Assembly (NCBI RefSeq): GCF_003382365.1
Contig: NZ_QTSU01000002.1
Coordinates: forward strand, 310,001-374,000
DNA from: Lysobacter silvisoli
GTDB lineage: Bacteria > Pseudomonadota > Gammaproteobacteria > Xanthomonadales > Xanthomonadaceae
Length of the DNA stretch: 64,000 nucleotides
Direction of reading: 5' to 3'
Below the pieces are notes generated by a model. It saw only the letters and a program-made list of their open reading frames with translations. It made no database searches and was not told where the DNA came from. A program made the position numbers and the translations under genes. This document shows, one piece after another, positions 8,886 through 17,488 of the stretch. Positions within the stretch are counted from its first letter, which is position 1, and each line of letters begins with the position of its first letter.

Positions 8886-8895
8886 CCCCCGCCCT

Positions 8896-11800
8896 ATGTC
8901 CCTCGTCTCCAGCTACGACCCCAAGCAGTTCGAAGCCCGCCTGTACGCGCAATGGGAGAACAGCGGGGTATTCCAGCCGCGCGGCGAGGGCCCGGCCTAC
9001 ACCATCCTGCTGCCGCCGCCGAACGTCACCGGCACCCTGCACATGGGTCACGCCTTCCAGCACACGCTGCAGGACGCGCTGATCCGCTACCACCGCATGC
9101 GCGGCTATCGCACGCTGTGGCAGATGGGCACCGACCACGCCGGCATCGCCACGGAAATGGTGGTCAGCCGCAACCTGGCGATCGAAGGCAAGGGCGACAC
9201 CCGCGACTCGCTCGGCCGCGACCGCTTCATCGGCAAGGTCTGGGAGTGGAAGCAGCACTCCGGCGACACCATCGAGCGCCAGATGCGCCGCCTGGGCGCC
9301 AGCGGCGACTGGTCGCGCAGCGTGTTCACCATGGACCCGATGGCGTCCAATGCGGTCACCGAAGCCTTCGTGCGCCTGCACGAAAAGGGCCTGATCTACC
9401 GCGGCCAGCGCCTGGTCAACTGGGACCCGGTGCTGAAGACCGCGATCTCCGACCTGGAAGTGAGCAGCGAGGAAGAGAACGGCCACATGTGGTCGATCCG
9501 CTACCCGCTGGCCGACGGCGTCACCTACGAATACGTGGAGCGCGACGCCGACGGCAACGAGGTCCTGCGCGAGACCCGCGACTACGTGGTGGTCGCCACC
9601 ACCCGGCCGGAAACCATGCTCGGCGACACCGCGGTGATGGTGCATCCGCAGGACGAGCGCTATACGGCGCTGCACGGCAAGTTCGTCGACCTGCCGCTGA
9701 CCGGCCGCCGCATCCCGGTCATCACCGACGACTACGTCGATCGCGCGTTCGGCACCGGCGTGGTCAAGGTCACCCCTGCGCACGACTTCAACGACTACGC
9801 GGTGGGCCTGCGCCATTCGCTGCTGTCGATCAGCGTCTTCGCGCCCGATGCGTCGGTCTGGACCGCCGCGGGCCCGACCGCGCTCAAGCATGTGCTGTCG
9901 TCGGCCGACCCGAACTTCACCAAGATCGACTTCGACAGCGCCACGCCGCAGCAGAAGCAGTACGCGGACGATTTCGCGTTGTTCAGCGAACACGGCATGG
10001 CCGCGATCGTCGAGAAGTACATTCCGGCGGCTTACCGCGGCCTGGATCGTTTCGAGGCGCGCAAGATGATCGTCGCCGACCTCGACGTGGCCGAGTTGCT
10101 GGTGGAGGTCAAGGCGCACCGCCTGCAGGTGCCGCGCGGCGACCGCAGCGGCCAGGTGATCGAGCCCTACCTGACCGACCAGTGGTTCGTGAAGATGGAC
10201 ACGCTGGCCCAGCGCGGCTTGGAACTGGTCGAGTCGGGCCAGATCAAGTTCGTGCCGTCGAACTGGATCAACACCTACCGCCACTGGCTGGAGAACATCC
10301 AGGACTGGACCATTTCGCGTCAGCTCTGGTGGGGCCACCGCATTCCGGCCTGGAACGTGCGTTCGGGCGAGACGGATTTCACCCTGCTCATCGGCGAGGT
10401 GGTCGCGCGCACCGAGGCGGAAGCCGAGGCGTCCGCGCACGCCTTGCTGCTGGCCAAGCTGGGCCGCGACAACTACGAGAAGGTCAAGGACGGCATCGAG
10501 CTGGTCCAGGACCCGGACGTGCTGGAAACCTGGTTCTCCTCGGCCATGTTCCCGTTCAGCACCCAGGGCTGGCCCAACGAAGACCAGATGGGCGAACTGG
10601 GCTTCGATGTCGCCCTGCCGACCAGCGTGCTGGTCACCGGCTTCGACATCATCTTCTTCTGGGTCGCACGCATGATCATGATGACCGACGAGCTGGTCGG
10701 TCGCGTGCCCTTCCGCGACGTCTACATCACCGGTCTGGTCCGCGACAAGGACGGCCAGAAGATGTCCAAGTCCAAGGGCAATATCCTCGACCCGCTGGAC
10801 ATCATCGACGGCATCACCGCCGAGGCGCTGGTGAGCAAGCGCACCACCGGCCTGATGAAGCCGCAGGACGCGCCGAAGATCGAAAAGGCCACGCGCAAGG
10901 AATTCCCCGACGGCATTCCGGCCTTCGGTGCCGACGCGCTGCGCTTCACCATGGCCGCGCTGGCCGGCCCCGGCCGCGACATCAAGTTCGACCTGGGCCG
11001 CGCCGAGGGCTACAAGAACTTCTGCAACAAGCTGTGGAACGCGACCCGCTTCGTGTTGATGAACACCGAAGGCGCGAGCTACAGCGGCGCGCCGCAGCCC
11101 AAGACCGACGCCGAGCGCTGGATCCTCTCGCGCCTGGCGCAGGTGGCGGCCGAGGCCCACACGCAGTTCGCCGCCTATCGCTTCGACCTGCTCGCGCAGG
11201 CGCTGTACGAGTTCGCCTGGAACGAGTTCTGCGACTGGTTCGTGGAGTTGGCCAAGCCGGCGCTGCAGGGCGAGGACCAGGCCGCCGCCGACAGCACCCG
11301 CCACACCCTGCTGTACGTGCTCGAGCGCCTGCTGTCGCTGCTGCACCCGCTGATTCCGTTCGTGACCGAGGAGCTGTGGCAGCAGGTGGCGCCCAAGCTG
11401 GGCATCGCCGAAACCACGGTGATGCTGCGCCCGTATCCGCAGGCCGGCGACACCGGCGCCGATCACTCGGCGGCCGAAGCCGACGTGGAGTGGCTGAAGG
11501 CGATGGTGACCGCGCTGCGCAAGATCCGCAGCGAGCTCAACGTGGCCCCCGGCAAGACCGTGACCCTGCTGCTGTCCGGCGGCAACGACAGCGACCGCTC
11601 GCGCGCGGCGCGCTTCGATTCGCAGCTGCGCTTCCTGACCCGCCTGGAGCGCGTGGAAGCGCTGGCCGCGGGCGCCGCGAGCCCGGCCGCCGCCACCGGC
11701 GTGGTCGGCGAGCTGACCCTGCTGGTGCCGCTGGAAGGCCTGGTCGACCTGGGCGCCGAACGTACGCGGCTGGACAAGGAACTCAAGCGCGTGCAGGGCG

Positions 11801-11946
11801 AGATCGGCAAATGCGAGGGCAAGCTGTCCAGCGAAACCTTCGTGCAGAACGCCCCGGCGGCGGTGGTCGAACAGGAGCGCAAGCGCCTGGCCGATTGGCG
11901 CCAGCAGCTGGAGGCCTTGCAGGCGCAGCGGGACAAGCTGGGCTGA
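8896..11946 (+). CDS. valS: Valyl-tRNA synthetase
   Basis: Class I aminoacyl-tRNA synthetase charging tRNA-Val. From ATG 8896 ([20 protein letters not shown]) it has 1016 residues. The HIGH-type motif is HMGH at 49-52 and the KMSKS loop is at 622-626 ([11 protein letters not shown]). The CP1 editing domain lies between about 190 and 390, and the C-terminal coiled coil ([19 protein letters not shown]) is intact. The protein is about 60-70 residues longer than the usual 940-955. The extra sequence appears mainly within about residues 303-380, between [10 protein letters not shown] and [11 protein letters not shown], where most family members have about 20 residues. In-frame codons upstream of 8896 lie in the tandem-repeat leader and are not plausible. 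Confidence 0.95.
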   Translation: MSLVSSYDPKQFEARLYAQWENSGVFQPRGEGPAYTILLPPPNVTGTLHMGHAFQHTLQDALIRYHRMRGYRTLWQMGTDHAGIATEMVVSRNLAIEGKGDTRDSLGRDRFIGKVWEWKQHSGDTIERQMRRLGASGDWSRSVFTMDPMASNAVTEAFVRLHEKGLIYRGQRLVNWDPVLKTAISDLEVSSEEENGHMWSIRYPLADGVTYEYVERDADGNEVLRETRDYVVVATTRPETMLGDTAVMVHPQDERYTALHGKFVDLPLTGRRIPVITDDYVDRAFGTGVVKVTPAHDFNDYAVGLRHSLLSISVFAPDASVWTAAGPTALKHVLSSADPNFTKIDFDSATPQQKQYADDFALFSEHGMAAIVEKYIPAAYRGLDRFEARKMIVADLDVAELLVEVKAHRLQVPRGDRSGQVIEPYLTDQWFVKMDTLAQRGLELVESGQIKFVPSNWINTYRHWLENIQDWTISRQLWWGHRIPAWNVRSGETDFTLLIGEVVARTEAEAEASAHALLLAKLGRDNYEKVKDGIELVQDPDVLETWFSSAMFPFSTQGWPNEDQMGELGFDVALPTSVLVTGFDIIFFWVARMIMMTDELVGRVPFRDVYITGLVRDKDGQKMSKSKGNILDPLDIIDGITAEALVSKRTTGLMKPQDAPKIEKATRKEFPDGIPAFGADALRFTMAALAGPGRDIKFDLGRAEGYKNFCNKLWNATRFVLMNTEGASYSGAPQPKTDAERWILSRLAQVAAEAHTQFAAYRFDLLAQALYEFAWNEFCDWFVELAKPALQGEDQAAADSTRHTLLYVLERLLSLLHPLIPFVTEELWQQVAPKLGIAETTVMLRPYPQAGDTGADHSAAEADVEWLKAMVTALRKIRSELNVAPGKTVTLLLSGGNDSDRSRAARFDSQLRFLTRLERVEALAAGAASPAAATGVVGELTLLVPLEGLVDLGAERTRLDKELKRVQGEIGKCEGKLSSETFVQNAPAAVVEQERKRLADWRQQLEALQAQRDKLG

Positions 11947-11974
11947 GGCTGGCCGGCTTTCGAGCCCAAAGCGG

Positions 11975-12419
11975 CCCTCACCCCAACCCCTCTCCCGCAA
12001 GCGGGAGAGGGGCTAAAGCAGGCATCATCACCGCCGACTTCAACCAGCACCCCGGCCCGACCGCATAGCGGTCGGGCGTTCGGTGCGGCGCGAGCCAGTG
12101 GCTCGCAAGCGCCGCCCCTCACCCCGCTTGCGGGAGAGGGCTAGGGTGAGGGGGTGAGCGCAAAGCGCGAATGCTCTTGATCCTCGCTCGAGCGCCGAAC
12201 TCGCTGCGCCAACAGAAGACCCGGAGGGCGGCGCACAGGATGTGTGCCGTTTTTCGCTAGGCCAGGGATGGCCTATCGAAAAATCCCGGCGCCAACTCCG
12301 TTCTCGCACGGGAGCTCTGGCGTAGCGTTTTTCTTTGGTTACTTTCTTTTGACGCTTATCAAAAGAAAGTAACCCGGCCGCTTGCGGACGGAAGCTGTTG
12401 CTGTTGCTTCAAAGCAGCA
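11975..12419 (+). repeat. Large structured interspersed element, copy C
   Basis: Same orientation as copy B. It differs by about 70 bp of unique sequence between its two CTCTCCCGC palindromes (about 12020-12115) and by lacking the final AAATCCCC tail. Its second hairpin (12250-12283) carries the inner stem GGCC/GGCC, where copy B has GGCACA/TGTGCC, yet the outer TTTTTCG/CGAAAAA is kept. The A/T hairpin (about 12338-12373) has a perfect 15-bp stem. It follows valS directly. Confidence 0.85.
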
Positions 12420-12423
12420 CACC

Positions 12424-12618
12424 CACACTCCTTCGCGAGCTCGGAGCTGATCGCGGCTCACGCCGCTCCTACAGAAGGCGCAGATCTCACAGAGACCGGA
12501 GCGTTCGTCGTAATCGCGGGTTCGCGGTCGCAGCTTGCGCAGCTCCTACCCCAAGGCTGGTGGGGACGTCGCAGTAGTTGCGGGTTCGCGGCCGCAGCCT
12601 GCGCAGTACCTACAGGAA
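12424..12618. repeat. Cluster of short GTAGGAGC-type palindromic repeats
   Basis: Three diverged copies of a unit containing GCGGCTCACGCCGCTCCTAC or GCAGCTTGCGCAGCTCCTAC (about 12450-12475, 12525-12550, 12585-12612). With copy C this fills the 684-bp gene-free gap between valS and rimI; no other feature is seen there. Confidence 0.65.
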
Positions 12619-12630
12619 GCGTTCGACCCG

Positions 12631-13128
12631 TTACGGCGCCTCGGGCGGCAGCAGCTCCATCGCCATCACCAGCGCGTCCTCGCGCCCATCGCGGGCCGGG
12701 TAATAGCGTGGGCGCCTGCCGATCTCGTTGAAACCCTCGGCGTGGTACAGCGCGATCGCGTTGGGATTGGACGGGCGCACTTCCAGGAACACGCGCTCAG
12801 CGCCGCGGCCGCGCGCGATCTGCAGCAGCGCCAGCAGCAGGCGACGGCCGTGGCCGTGGCCCTGTTCGTCGGGCGTCACGCAGACGTTGAGCACGTGCGC
12901 CTCGCCGGCGGCCAGGCTCATCAGGAAATAGCCCAGGATGCACTCGCCGCGGTACAGCACCCACGACGGATAATCGGCGCGCAGGCAGTCGCGGAAGATG
13001 CCCAGGGTCCAGGGGAATTCGTAGGCGCGGATCTCGATCGCGTGCACCGCCTCCAGGTCGGCCTCGCGCATCGGGCGCAGGCCGGCGGCCGGCGCCTCGC
13101 GGTCGAGGTCGGCGGCCAGCGCGTTCAC
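12631..13128 (-). CDS. rimI: Ribosomal protein S18 alanine N-acetyltransferase
   Basis: A GNAT-fold acetyltransferase expected to acetylate the N-terminal Ala of ribosomal protein S18. From the GTG at 13128 it has 165 residues. Typical RimI segments are IEIRAYEFPWTLGIFRDC, GYFLMSLAAGEAHVLNVCV and the acetyl-CoA loop DEQGHGHGRRLL, then YHAEGFNEIGRRPRYY with the catalytic Tyr region. The GTG overlaps the stop of the upstream gene as GTGA. In E. coli rimI also follows the DNA polymerase psi gene holD, which matches the context here. An alternative start is the Met 19 codons further in. Confidence 0.9.
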   Translation of the reverse strand: MNALAADLDREAPAAGLRPMREADLEAVHAIEIRAYEFPWTLGIFRDCLRADYPSWVLYRGECILGYFLMSLAAGEAHVLNVCVTPDEQGHGHGRRLLLALLQIARGRGAERVFLEVRPSNPNAIALYHAEGFNEIGRRPRYYPARDGREDALVMAMELLPPEAP

Positions 13129-13475
13129 CTGCGGCGGCTCCGGCGCAGGCCGCGCAGCAGCGGCCACAGCGCGCGCTTGGCCGCGGGCGCACCGCGCAGG
13201 GCGGCCGCGTCGTACAGGGCCAGCACCTGGCTGTCGGGCGCCTCGCCGGCGCGCACGCCGGCCGCGCGCAGCACCGCGCGCAGCAACGGGTCCTGGGCGG
13301 CGGACGCGGGCGGCGCCGCAGCGCGCGCGGGCGCGGCAACCGGTGCCGACGCACGCGGCGGCGGCGACACAGGGGCAGGCTCGGCCGCCCGCACCGGCTC
13401 GGCGCCCGCCAGCACCATCGCCGGATGCCCCAGCGCCTGCAGCCACTCGCGCTGCTGCGCGCTCCACAAACTCAC
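13125..13475 (-). CDS. Hypothetical protein at the holD position, possible DNA polymerase III psi
   Basis: A 116-residue product from the GTG at 13475, overlapping pssA upstream (GTGA) and rimI downstream (GTGA). It begins VSLWSAQQREWLQALGH, which resembles the psi amino end of E. coli (WQLQQLGI), the segment that binds chi. Then comes an Ala/Pro-rich linker (about residues 28-60) and a short C-terminal domain (DPLLRAVLRAAGV ... LYDAAALRG). Position next to rimI supports psi, because holD-rimI is the E. coli order. The similarity I can judge by eye is limited to about 15 residues, so the function is a hypothesis. Confidence 0.6.
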   Translation of the reverse strand: MSLWSAQQREWLQALGHPAMVLAGAEPVRAAEPAPVSPPPRASAPVAAPARAAAPPASAAQDPLLRAVLRAAGVRAGEAPDSQVLALYDAAALRGAPAAKRALWPLLRGLRRSRRR

Positions 13476-14257
13476 GGGGACGTCCCCACGTCGGCCGGCG
13501 GCAGCCGGCGCGCACGCCGGTACAGCGCGTACACCGGCCCGGACAGCGCATAAGGCGCGAAGATCAGCAGCAACACGCTGGGCGGATCGATGGCGATGGC
13601 GATCACCACCACCACCACGATCAGGATCGCCAGGAACGGCACCCGGTCGTGCTTGGGGCCGCCGCCCTTGAAGCTGAAGTAACGCAGCCGGCTGACCATC
13701 AGCAGGCCGGCGATCACGGTCACGGCCAGGGCGAAATAGCGCAGCTCCTCGCCGGTCCAGCCCAGTTCGTCGCAGGTCCAGACGAAGCTGGCCACCAGCC
13801 CCGCCGCGGCCGGGCTGGCCAGGCCGATGAACCAGCGCTTGTCGACCTGGCCCACCTGGGAATTGAACCGCGCCAGGCGCAGCGCGGCGCAGGCGGCGTA
13901 CAGGAAGGCGGCGATCCAGCCGATTTTGCCGGGCATGGGGCCGTCGTGTTTCATCGACTCCAGCGCCCAGTGGAACATCACCAGGGCCGGCGCCAGGCCG
14001 AAGCTGATCAGGTCGGCCAGCGAGTCGTACTGCACGCCGAACTCGCTCTGGGTGTTGGTCAGGCGCGCGACGCGGCCGTCCACGCCGTCCAGGATGGCGG
14101 CGATGAAGATGGCCACGCAGGCGGTGCCGTAGCGCCCCTGGGTGGCGGCGATGATGGCGTAGAAACCGGCGAACAGGCCGCCGGTGGTGAACAGATTCGG
14201 CAGCAAATAGATGCCGCGTCCGCGCGGTCGGGGCGTAGGCGTAGGCATGGGTTCCAT
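13472..14257 (-). CDS. pssA: CDP-diacylglycerol-serine O-phosphatidyltransferase
   Basis: Integral membrane CDP-alcohol phosphatidyltransferase making phosphatidylserine, the precursor of phosphatidylethanolamine. The product has 261 residues from ATG 14257 (or 258 from ATG 14248). The CDP-OH-PT signature is visible at about residues 57-80: DGVDGRVARL, then GVQYDSLADL with the metal-binding Asp residues. About seven or eight hydrophobic segments follow. It is the type II (membrane) class as in Bacillus and many proteobacteria, not the E. coli type I peripheral enzyme. A -10-like TACACT ends 6 bases before ATG 14257, which favours that start and a leaderless mRNA. It is the first gene of the pssA / psi-like / rimI set. 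Confidence 0.92.
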   Translation of the reverse strand: MEPMPTPTPRPRGRGIYLLPNLFTTGGLFAGFYAIIAATQGRYGTACVAIFIAAILDGVDGRVARLTNTQSEFGVQYDSLADLISFGLAPALVMFHWALESMKHDGPMPGKIGWIAAFLYAACAALRLARFNSQVGQVDKRWFIGLASPAAAGLVASFVWTCDELGWTGEELRYFALAVTVIAGLLMVSRLRYFSFKGGGPKHDRVPFLAILIVVVVVIAIAIDPPSVLLLIFAPYALSGPVYALYRRARRLPPADVGTSP

Positions 14258-14263
14258 AACCGA

Positions 14264-14269
14264 AGTGTA
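14264..14269 (-). promoter_or_regulatory. Candidate -10 box for a leaderless pssA transcript
   Basis: TACACT on the minus strand, ending 6 bases from the ATG at 14257. No clear -35 match is seen. It belongs to the recurring pattern described in the findings. Confidence 0.4.
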
Positions 14270-14353
14270 GCGCTTGCCTGCGCGGCGGCGCGGTGCTGCA
14301 ATCGGCATTCCCCCGCAATACCCGTTCCAGCACCGTCCTGCCCGGAGCCGACC

Positions 14354-14776
14354 ATGACCCGCCCCATTCCCCCTGCCCTCGCCCGTGCGCTGCGTTCGAC
14401 GTGGCTGGGCGCCGCGCTGTGCGCGCTGGCGCTGCCCGCCCTGGCCGGCGAGGTGTACCAGTGGAAGGACGCCAACGGCGTCACCCACTACTCCGATTCG
14501 CCGCCGCCGAACCAGGGCAACGCCAAGAGCCGCCTGATCGTGCCCAAGACCGGCACGCCCTCGGTCACCCAGGCCAAGACCGCCGAAAGCGCCGACTGCA
14601 CCACCGCGCGCACCAACCTCAAGCAGCTGCAGGGCACCACCCCGCTGGGCCTGGACGCCGACAAGGACGGCAAGGCCGACGCGGTGTTCACCTCCGAGCA
14701 GCGCGCCGCGCAGACCAAGCTGGCCGAGGCCTCGGTGGCGGCATATTGCAAGCCGGCGGTGCCGGCGGCTCAGTAA
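14354..14776 (+). CDS. Exported DUF4124 domain protein
   Basis: A 140-residue secreted protein. The signal peptide covers about residues 1-31 (hydrophobic run LGAALCALALPALAG, cleavage after Ala). The mature protein starts with the DUF4124 core, GEVYQWKDANGVTHYSDSPP, a domain frequent in gammaproteobacterial periplasmic proteins with no established role. Two cysteines (TAESADCTTARTN and AAYCKP) could form a disulfide. A Shine-Dalgarno GGAG is 6 bases before ATG 14354. It is divergent from pssA. Confidence 0.8.
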   Translation: MTRPIPPALARALRSTWLGAALCALALPALAGEVYQWKDANGVTHYSDSPPPNQGNAKSRLIVPKTGTPSVTQAKTAESADCTTARTNLKQLQGTTPLGLDADKDGKADAVFTSEQRAAQTKLAEASVAAYCKPAVPAAQ

Positions 14777-14824
14777 CGAGCAGTCGCGAGCGGCGTCCGC
14801 GCCGCTCCCAAGCAATTCTCCGAA

Positions 14825-15030
14825 CCTGCCTCCCCCTTTAAAAGAGAGGGGGATCGGAGGGGGATTTGCTCTTTGGCGCCCCGCCGCCATCCGAGCGAAA
14901 AAAGCAAATCCTCCCCAGCCCGCCCAGCCGGCAAGCTGGGCTTGCCGGCGCTCGACCGTGCGCGAACCTGCGGTTCGCAAACGCACGCTCTCCCCCTTTT
15001 TCAAAGGAGGGAGCAAAACGCAAAGCCACT
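14825..15030. repeat. Fragments of the AAATCCCCC/GGGGGA repeat in a 361-bp gap
   Basis: Between the DUF4124 gene and proS lie a run of C then G blocks (about 14829-14866) ending in GGGGGATTTGCTCTT, a reversed AGCAAATCC copy near 14901, palindromes GCCGGCAAGC/GCTTGCCGGC (about 14929-14950) and CGAACCTGCGGTTCG, and a final TCCCCCTTTTTCAAAGGAGG. These match the tail of copies A, B and D of the large element. No gene is seen. Confidence 0.6.
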
Positions 15031-15137
15031 CAAGAGGCCCCTGAGCCTCGGCCAGGCAGGTTTTTACCCCACCCCATTCGCGCCCAAGCCCCGCGCACGG
15101 CAAAATGGCCGCTTCCCTACTTGCCCAGCCCCCGCCG

Positions 15138-16856
15138 ATGCGTCTGTCGCAGTTCCACCTCCATACCAGCAAGGAAACCCCCGCCGAAGCCGAAATCGTC
15201 AGCCACAAGCTGATGCTCAAGGCCGGCATGATCCGCAAGCTCGCCGCCGGCCTGTACACCTGGTCGCCGCTGGGCCTGCGCGTGCTGCGCAAGGTCGAGC
15301 GCGCGGTGCGCGAGGAAATGGACGCCGCTGGCGCGATCGAGGTGCTGATGCCCTCGGTGCAGCCCAAGGAACTGTGGGAGGAGACCGGGCGTTGGGAGAA
15401 GTTCGGCGGCCAGCTGCTGAAGATCCAGGACCGCAAGGAAGCCTGGTACTGCTACGGCCCCACCGCCGAGGAAGTCATCACCGACTTCGCCCGCACCGAA
15501 CTGGCCAGCTACAAGCAGCTGCCGGTGAATTTCTACCAGGTGCAGACCAAGTTCCGCGACGAGATCCGCCCGCGCTTCGGCGTGATGCGCGCGCGCGAAT
15601 TCCTGATGAAGGACGCCTATTCCTTCCACGTCAGCGACGAGGACCTGGGCCGCGAATACCGCAACATGTACGACACCTACGGCCGCATCTTCACCCGCCT
15701 GGGCCTGAAGTTCCGCGCCGTATTCGCCGATACCGGCGCCATCGGCGGCAGCGCTTCGCACGAGTTCCACGTGCTGGCCGACTCCGGCGAGGACGCCATC
15801 GCCTTCTCCGACGGCTCCGATTACGCCGCCAACGTGGAACTGGCCGAGGCGGTCTCGCCCGGCCCGCGCCCGGCCGCCGCCGAGGCCCTGCGCCGCGTCG
15901 ACACGCCCACCCAGAAGACCTGCGAGGACGTGGCCGCGCTGCTGGGCATCGCCCTGCAGCGCACGGTCAAGTCGGTGGCCATCGTCGGCGCCGACGGCGA
16001 AGGCCAGCCGCAGTTCGCCCTGGCCCTGGTGCGCGGCGACCACACGGTCAACGAGATCAAGCTGTCCAAGCTGGCGGGTCTGGGCGAGTACCGCCTGGCC
16101 ACCGAGGCCGAAATCCTCGAGCACCTGGGCGCCAACCCGGGCTTCCTGGGCCCGGTCGCGCCGGCCAAGCCGATTCGCGTGATCGCCGACCGCAGCGTGG
16201 CGGCCCTGGCCGACTTCGTGGTCGGCGCCAACGACAACGGTTACCACTTGGCTGGCGTGAACTGGGGCCGCGACCTGGCCGAACCCGGCGAGGTCGCCGA
16301 CATCCGCAACGCCGTGGCCGGCGACCCCTCGCCCGACGGCCAGGGCACCCTGGGCATCGCCCGCGGCATCGAGGTCGGCCACGTGTTCCAGCTGGGCCGC
16401 AAGTACGCCGAGGCGATGAAGCTGACCGTGCTGGACGAAACCGGCAAGGCCGCCACCCCGGCCATGGGCTGCTATGGCATCGGCGTGTCGCGCATCGTCG
16501 CCGCGGCGATCGAGCAGAACCACGACGAGGCCGGCATCTGCTGGCCCGAGGCGATGGCGCCGTGGGCGGCCGTGGTCTGCGTGATCAACCCCAAGAACGA
16601 CGCCGCCGTGGCCGAGGCCGCGCTGGCGCTGTACCGCGACCTCAACGCCGCCGGCGTGGAAACCGCGCTCGACGACCGCGGCCTGCGCCCGGGCGCGATG
16701 TTCGCCGACATGGAATTGATCGGCGTGCCGCACCGGATCGTGGTGTCCGAACGCGGCCTGGCCGCGGGCACCTACGAATACCGCCAGCGCCGCGCCGCCG
16801 AGGCCGAAAACCTGGACCGCGAGCGCCTGTTCCAGCGCCTGGGCCAGCCGGCCTAA
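15138..16856 (+). CDS. proS: Prolyl-tRNA synthetase (bacterial type with editing domain)
   Basis: Class II synthetase charging tRNA-Pro. From ATG 15138 ([20 protein letters not shown]) it has 572 residues, the usual length. Motif 2 is seen as [22 protein letters not shown] and motif 3 near [19 protein letters not shown]. The YbaK-like editing (INS) domain is inserted at about residues 230-390 ([20 protein letters not shown] ... [16 protein letters not shown]) and would clear Ala-tRNA-Pro. The C-terminal anticodon-binding domain is complete. An upstream in-frame ATG at 15105 adds 11 residues without family resemblance. There is no nearby co-directional partner. Confidence 0.96.
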   Translation: MRLSQFHLHTSKETPAEAEIVSHKLMLKAGMIRKLAAGLYTWSPLGLRVLRKVERAVREEMDAAGAIEVLMPSVQPKELWEETGRWEKFGGQLLKIQDRKEAWYCYGPTAEEVITDFARTELASYKQLPVNFYQVQTKFRDEIRPRFGVMRAREFLMKDAYSFHVSDEDLGREYRNMYDTYGRIFTRLGLKFRAVFADTGAIGGSASHEFHVLADSGEDAIAFSDGSDYAANVELAEAVSPGPRPAAAEALRRVDTPTQKTCEDVAALLGIALQRTVKSVAIVGADGEGQPQFALALVRGDHTVNEIKLSKLAGLGEYRLATEAEILEHLGANPGFLGPVAPAKPIRVIADRSVAALADFVVGANDNGYHLAGVNWGRDLAEPGEVADIRNAVAGDPSPDGQGTLGIARGIEVGHVFQLGRKYAEAMKLTVLDETGKAATPAMGCYGIGVSRIVAAAIEQNHDEAGICWPEAMAPWAAVVCVINPKNDAAVAEAALALYRDLNAAGVETALDDRGLRPGAMFADMELIGVPHRIVVSERGLAAGTYEYRQRRAAEAENLDRERLFQRLGQPA

Positions 16857-16986
16857 GTCCCCCGGCAAACCCCCGCACCCCCTGGGAAAACCCCCAGGGA
16901 GATTTACGCCGCGCGCGCCCCCGATTATTATCCGGGGGCATGCCATGGACCGGCCGATTATCCACCCCCATTATTCCGGAGGCTCC

Positions 16987-17361
16987 ATGTCGATCGACCT
17001 GAACTCGCTGTCCGCGAAAGAACTCGAATCGCTGATCGCGCAGGCGAAAAAGCGCAAGACCACGCTGAACAAGCGCAAGCCGATCGCCACGGTGCGCAAG
17101 AAGCTGACCCAGCTGGCCAAGGCCGAGGGCTACGACATCGCCGAGCTGTTCGGCAACGGCGCCGCCCCGCGTGCGGCCAAGTCCGCCGCCGCCAAGCCGG
17201 CCGCCGCGCGCAAGGCGCGCAAGCCGCTGGGCAAGGTCGCCCCCAAGTACCGCAATCCGGCCAACACCGGCGAGACCTGGACCGGCCGCGGCAAGCAGCC
17301 GCGCTGGCTGGCCGCCTACACCGGCGCCGGCCGCAAGCTCGACGAATTCCTGATCAAGTGA
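16987..17361 (+). CDS. H-NS family DNA-binding protein
   Basis: A 124-residue nucleoid-associated protein. The N-terminal third is a helical oligomerisation segment (LNSLSAKELESLIAQAKKR). A flexible Ala/Lys-rich linker (about residues 60-80) follows, then the C-terminal H-NS DNA-binding domain, with YRNPANTGETWTGRGKQPRW; this TWTGRGKQPRW core is the AT-hook-like loop that reads the minor groove. Xanthomonads carry H-NS-type proteins of this length (XrvA-like), which silence AT-rich genes and affect virulence. The ATG at 16987 has a strong Shine-Dalgarno (GGAGG) 6 bases upstream. A good terminator follows, so the gene is probably monocistronic. Confidence 0.92.
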   Translation: MSIDLNSLSAKELESLIAQAKKRKTTLNKRKPIATVRKKLTQLAKAEGYDIAELFGNGAAPRAAKSAAAKPAAARKARKPLGKVAPKYRNPANTGETWTGRGKQPRWLAAYTGAGRKLDEFLIK

Positions 17362-17381
17362 GCCGTTAAGGCCCGCTTGCG

Positions 17382-17412
17382 AAAACGCCGGCGCAAGCCG
17401 GCGTTTTTGTTT
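17382..17412 (+). terminator. Intrinsic terminator after the H-NS gene
   Basis: Stem ACGCCGGC/GCCGGCGT with a 4-base loop (GCAA), followed by TTTTTGTTT, 20 bp after the stop codon. Preceding AAAA gives the reverse strand a T-tail as well. Confidence 0.85.
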
Positions 17413-17488
17413 GCGTTTCCTGGATTATCTACGGGATAAATCTGGCCGACCCGTCCGATATGCGGCCGATTATTTCGCCCTGTTCGGC

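Noticed and set aside
8872-12000. A 1042-codon open frame antisense to valS
   Set aside because: It is the shadow of a high-GC gene: third-position bias keeps the opposite frame open. The sequence is His/Gln/Ala-rich with no family features or ribosome-binding site.
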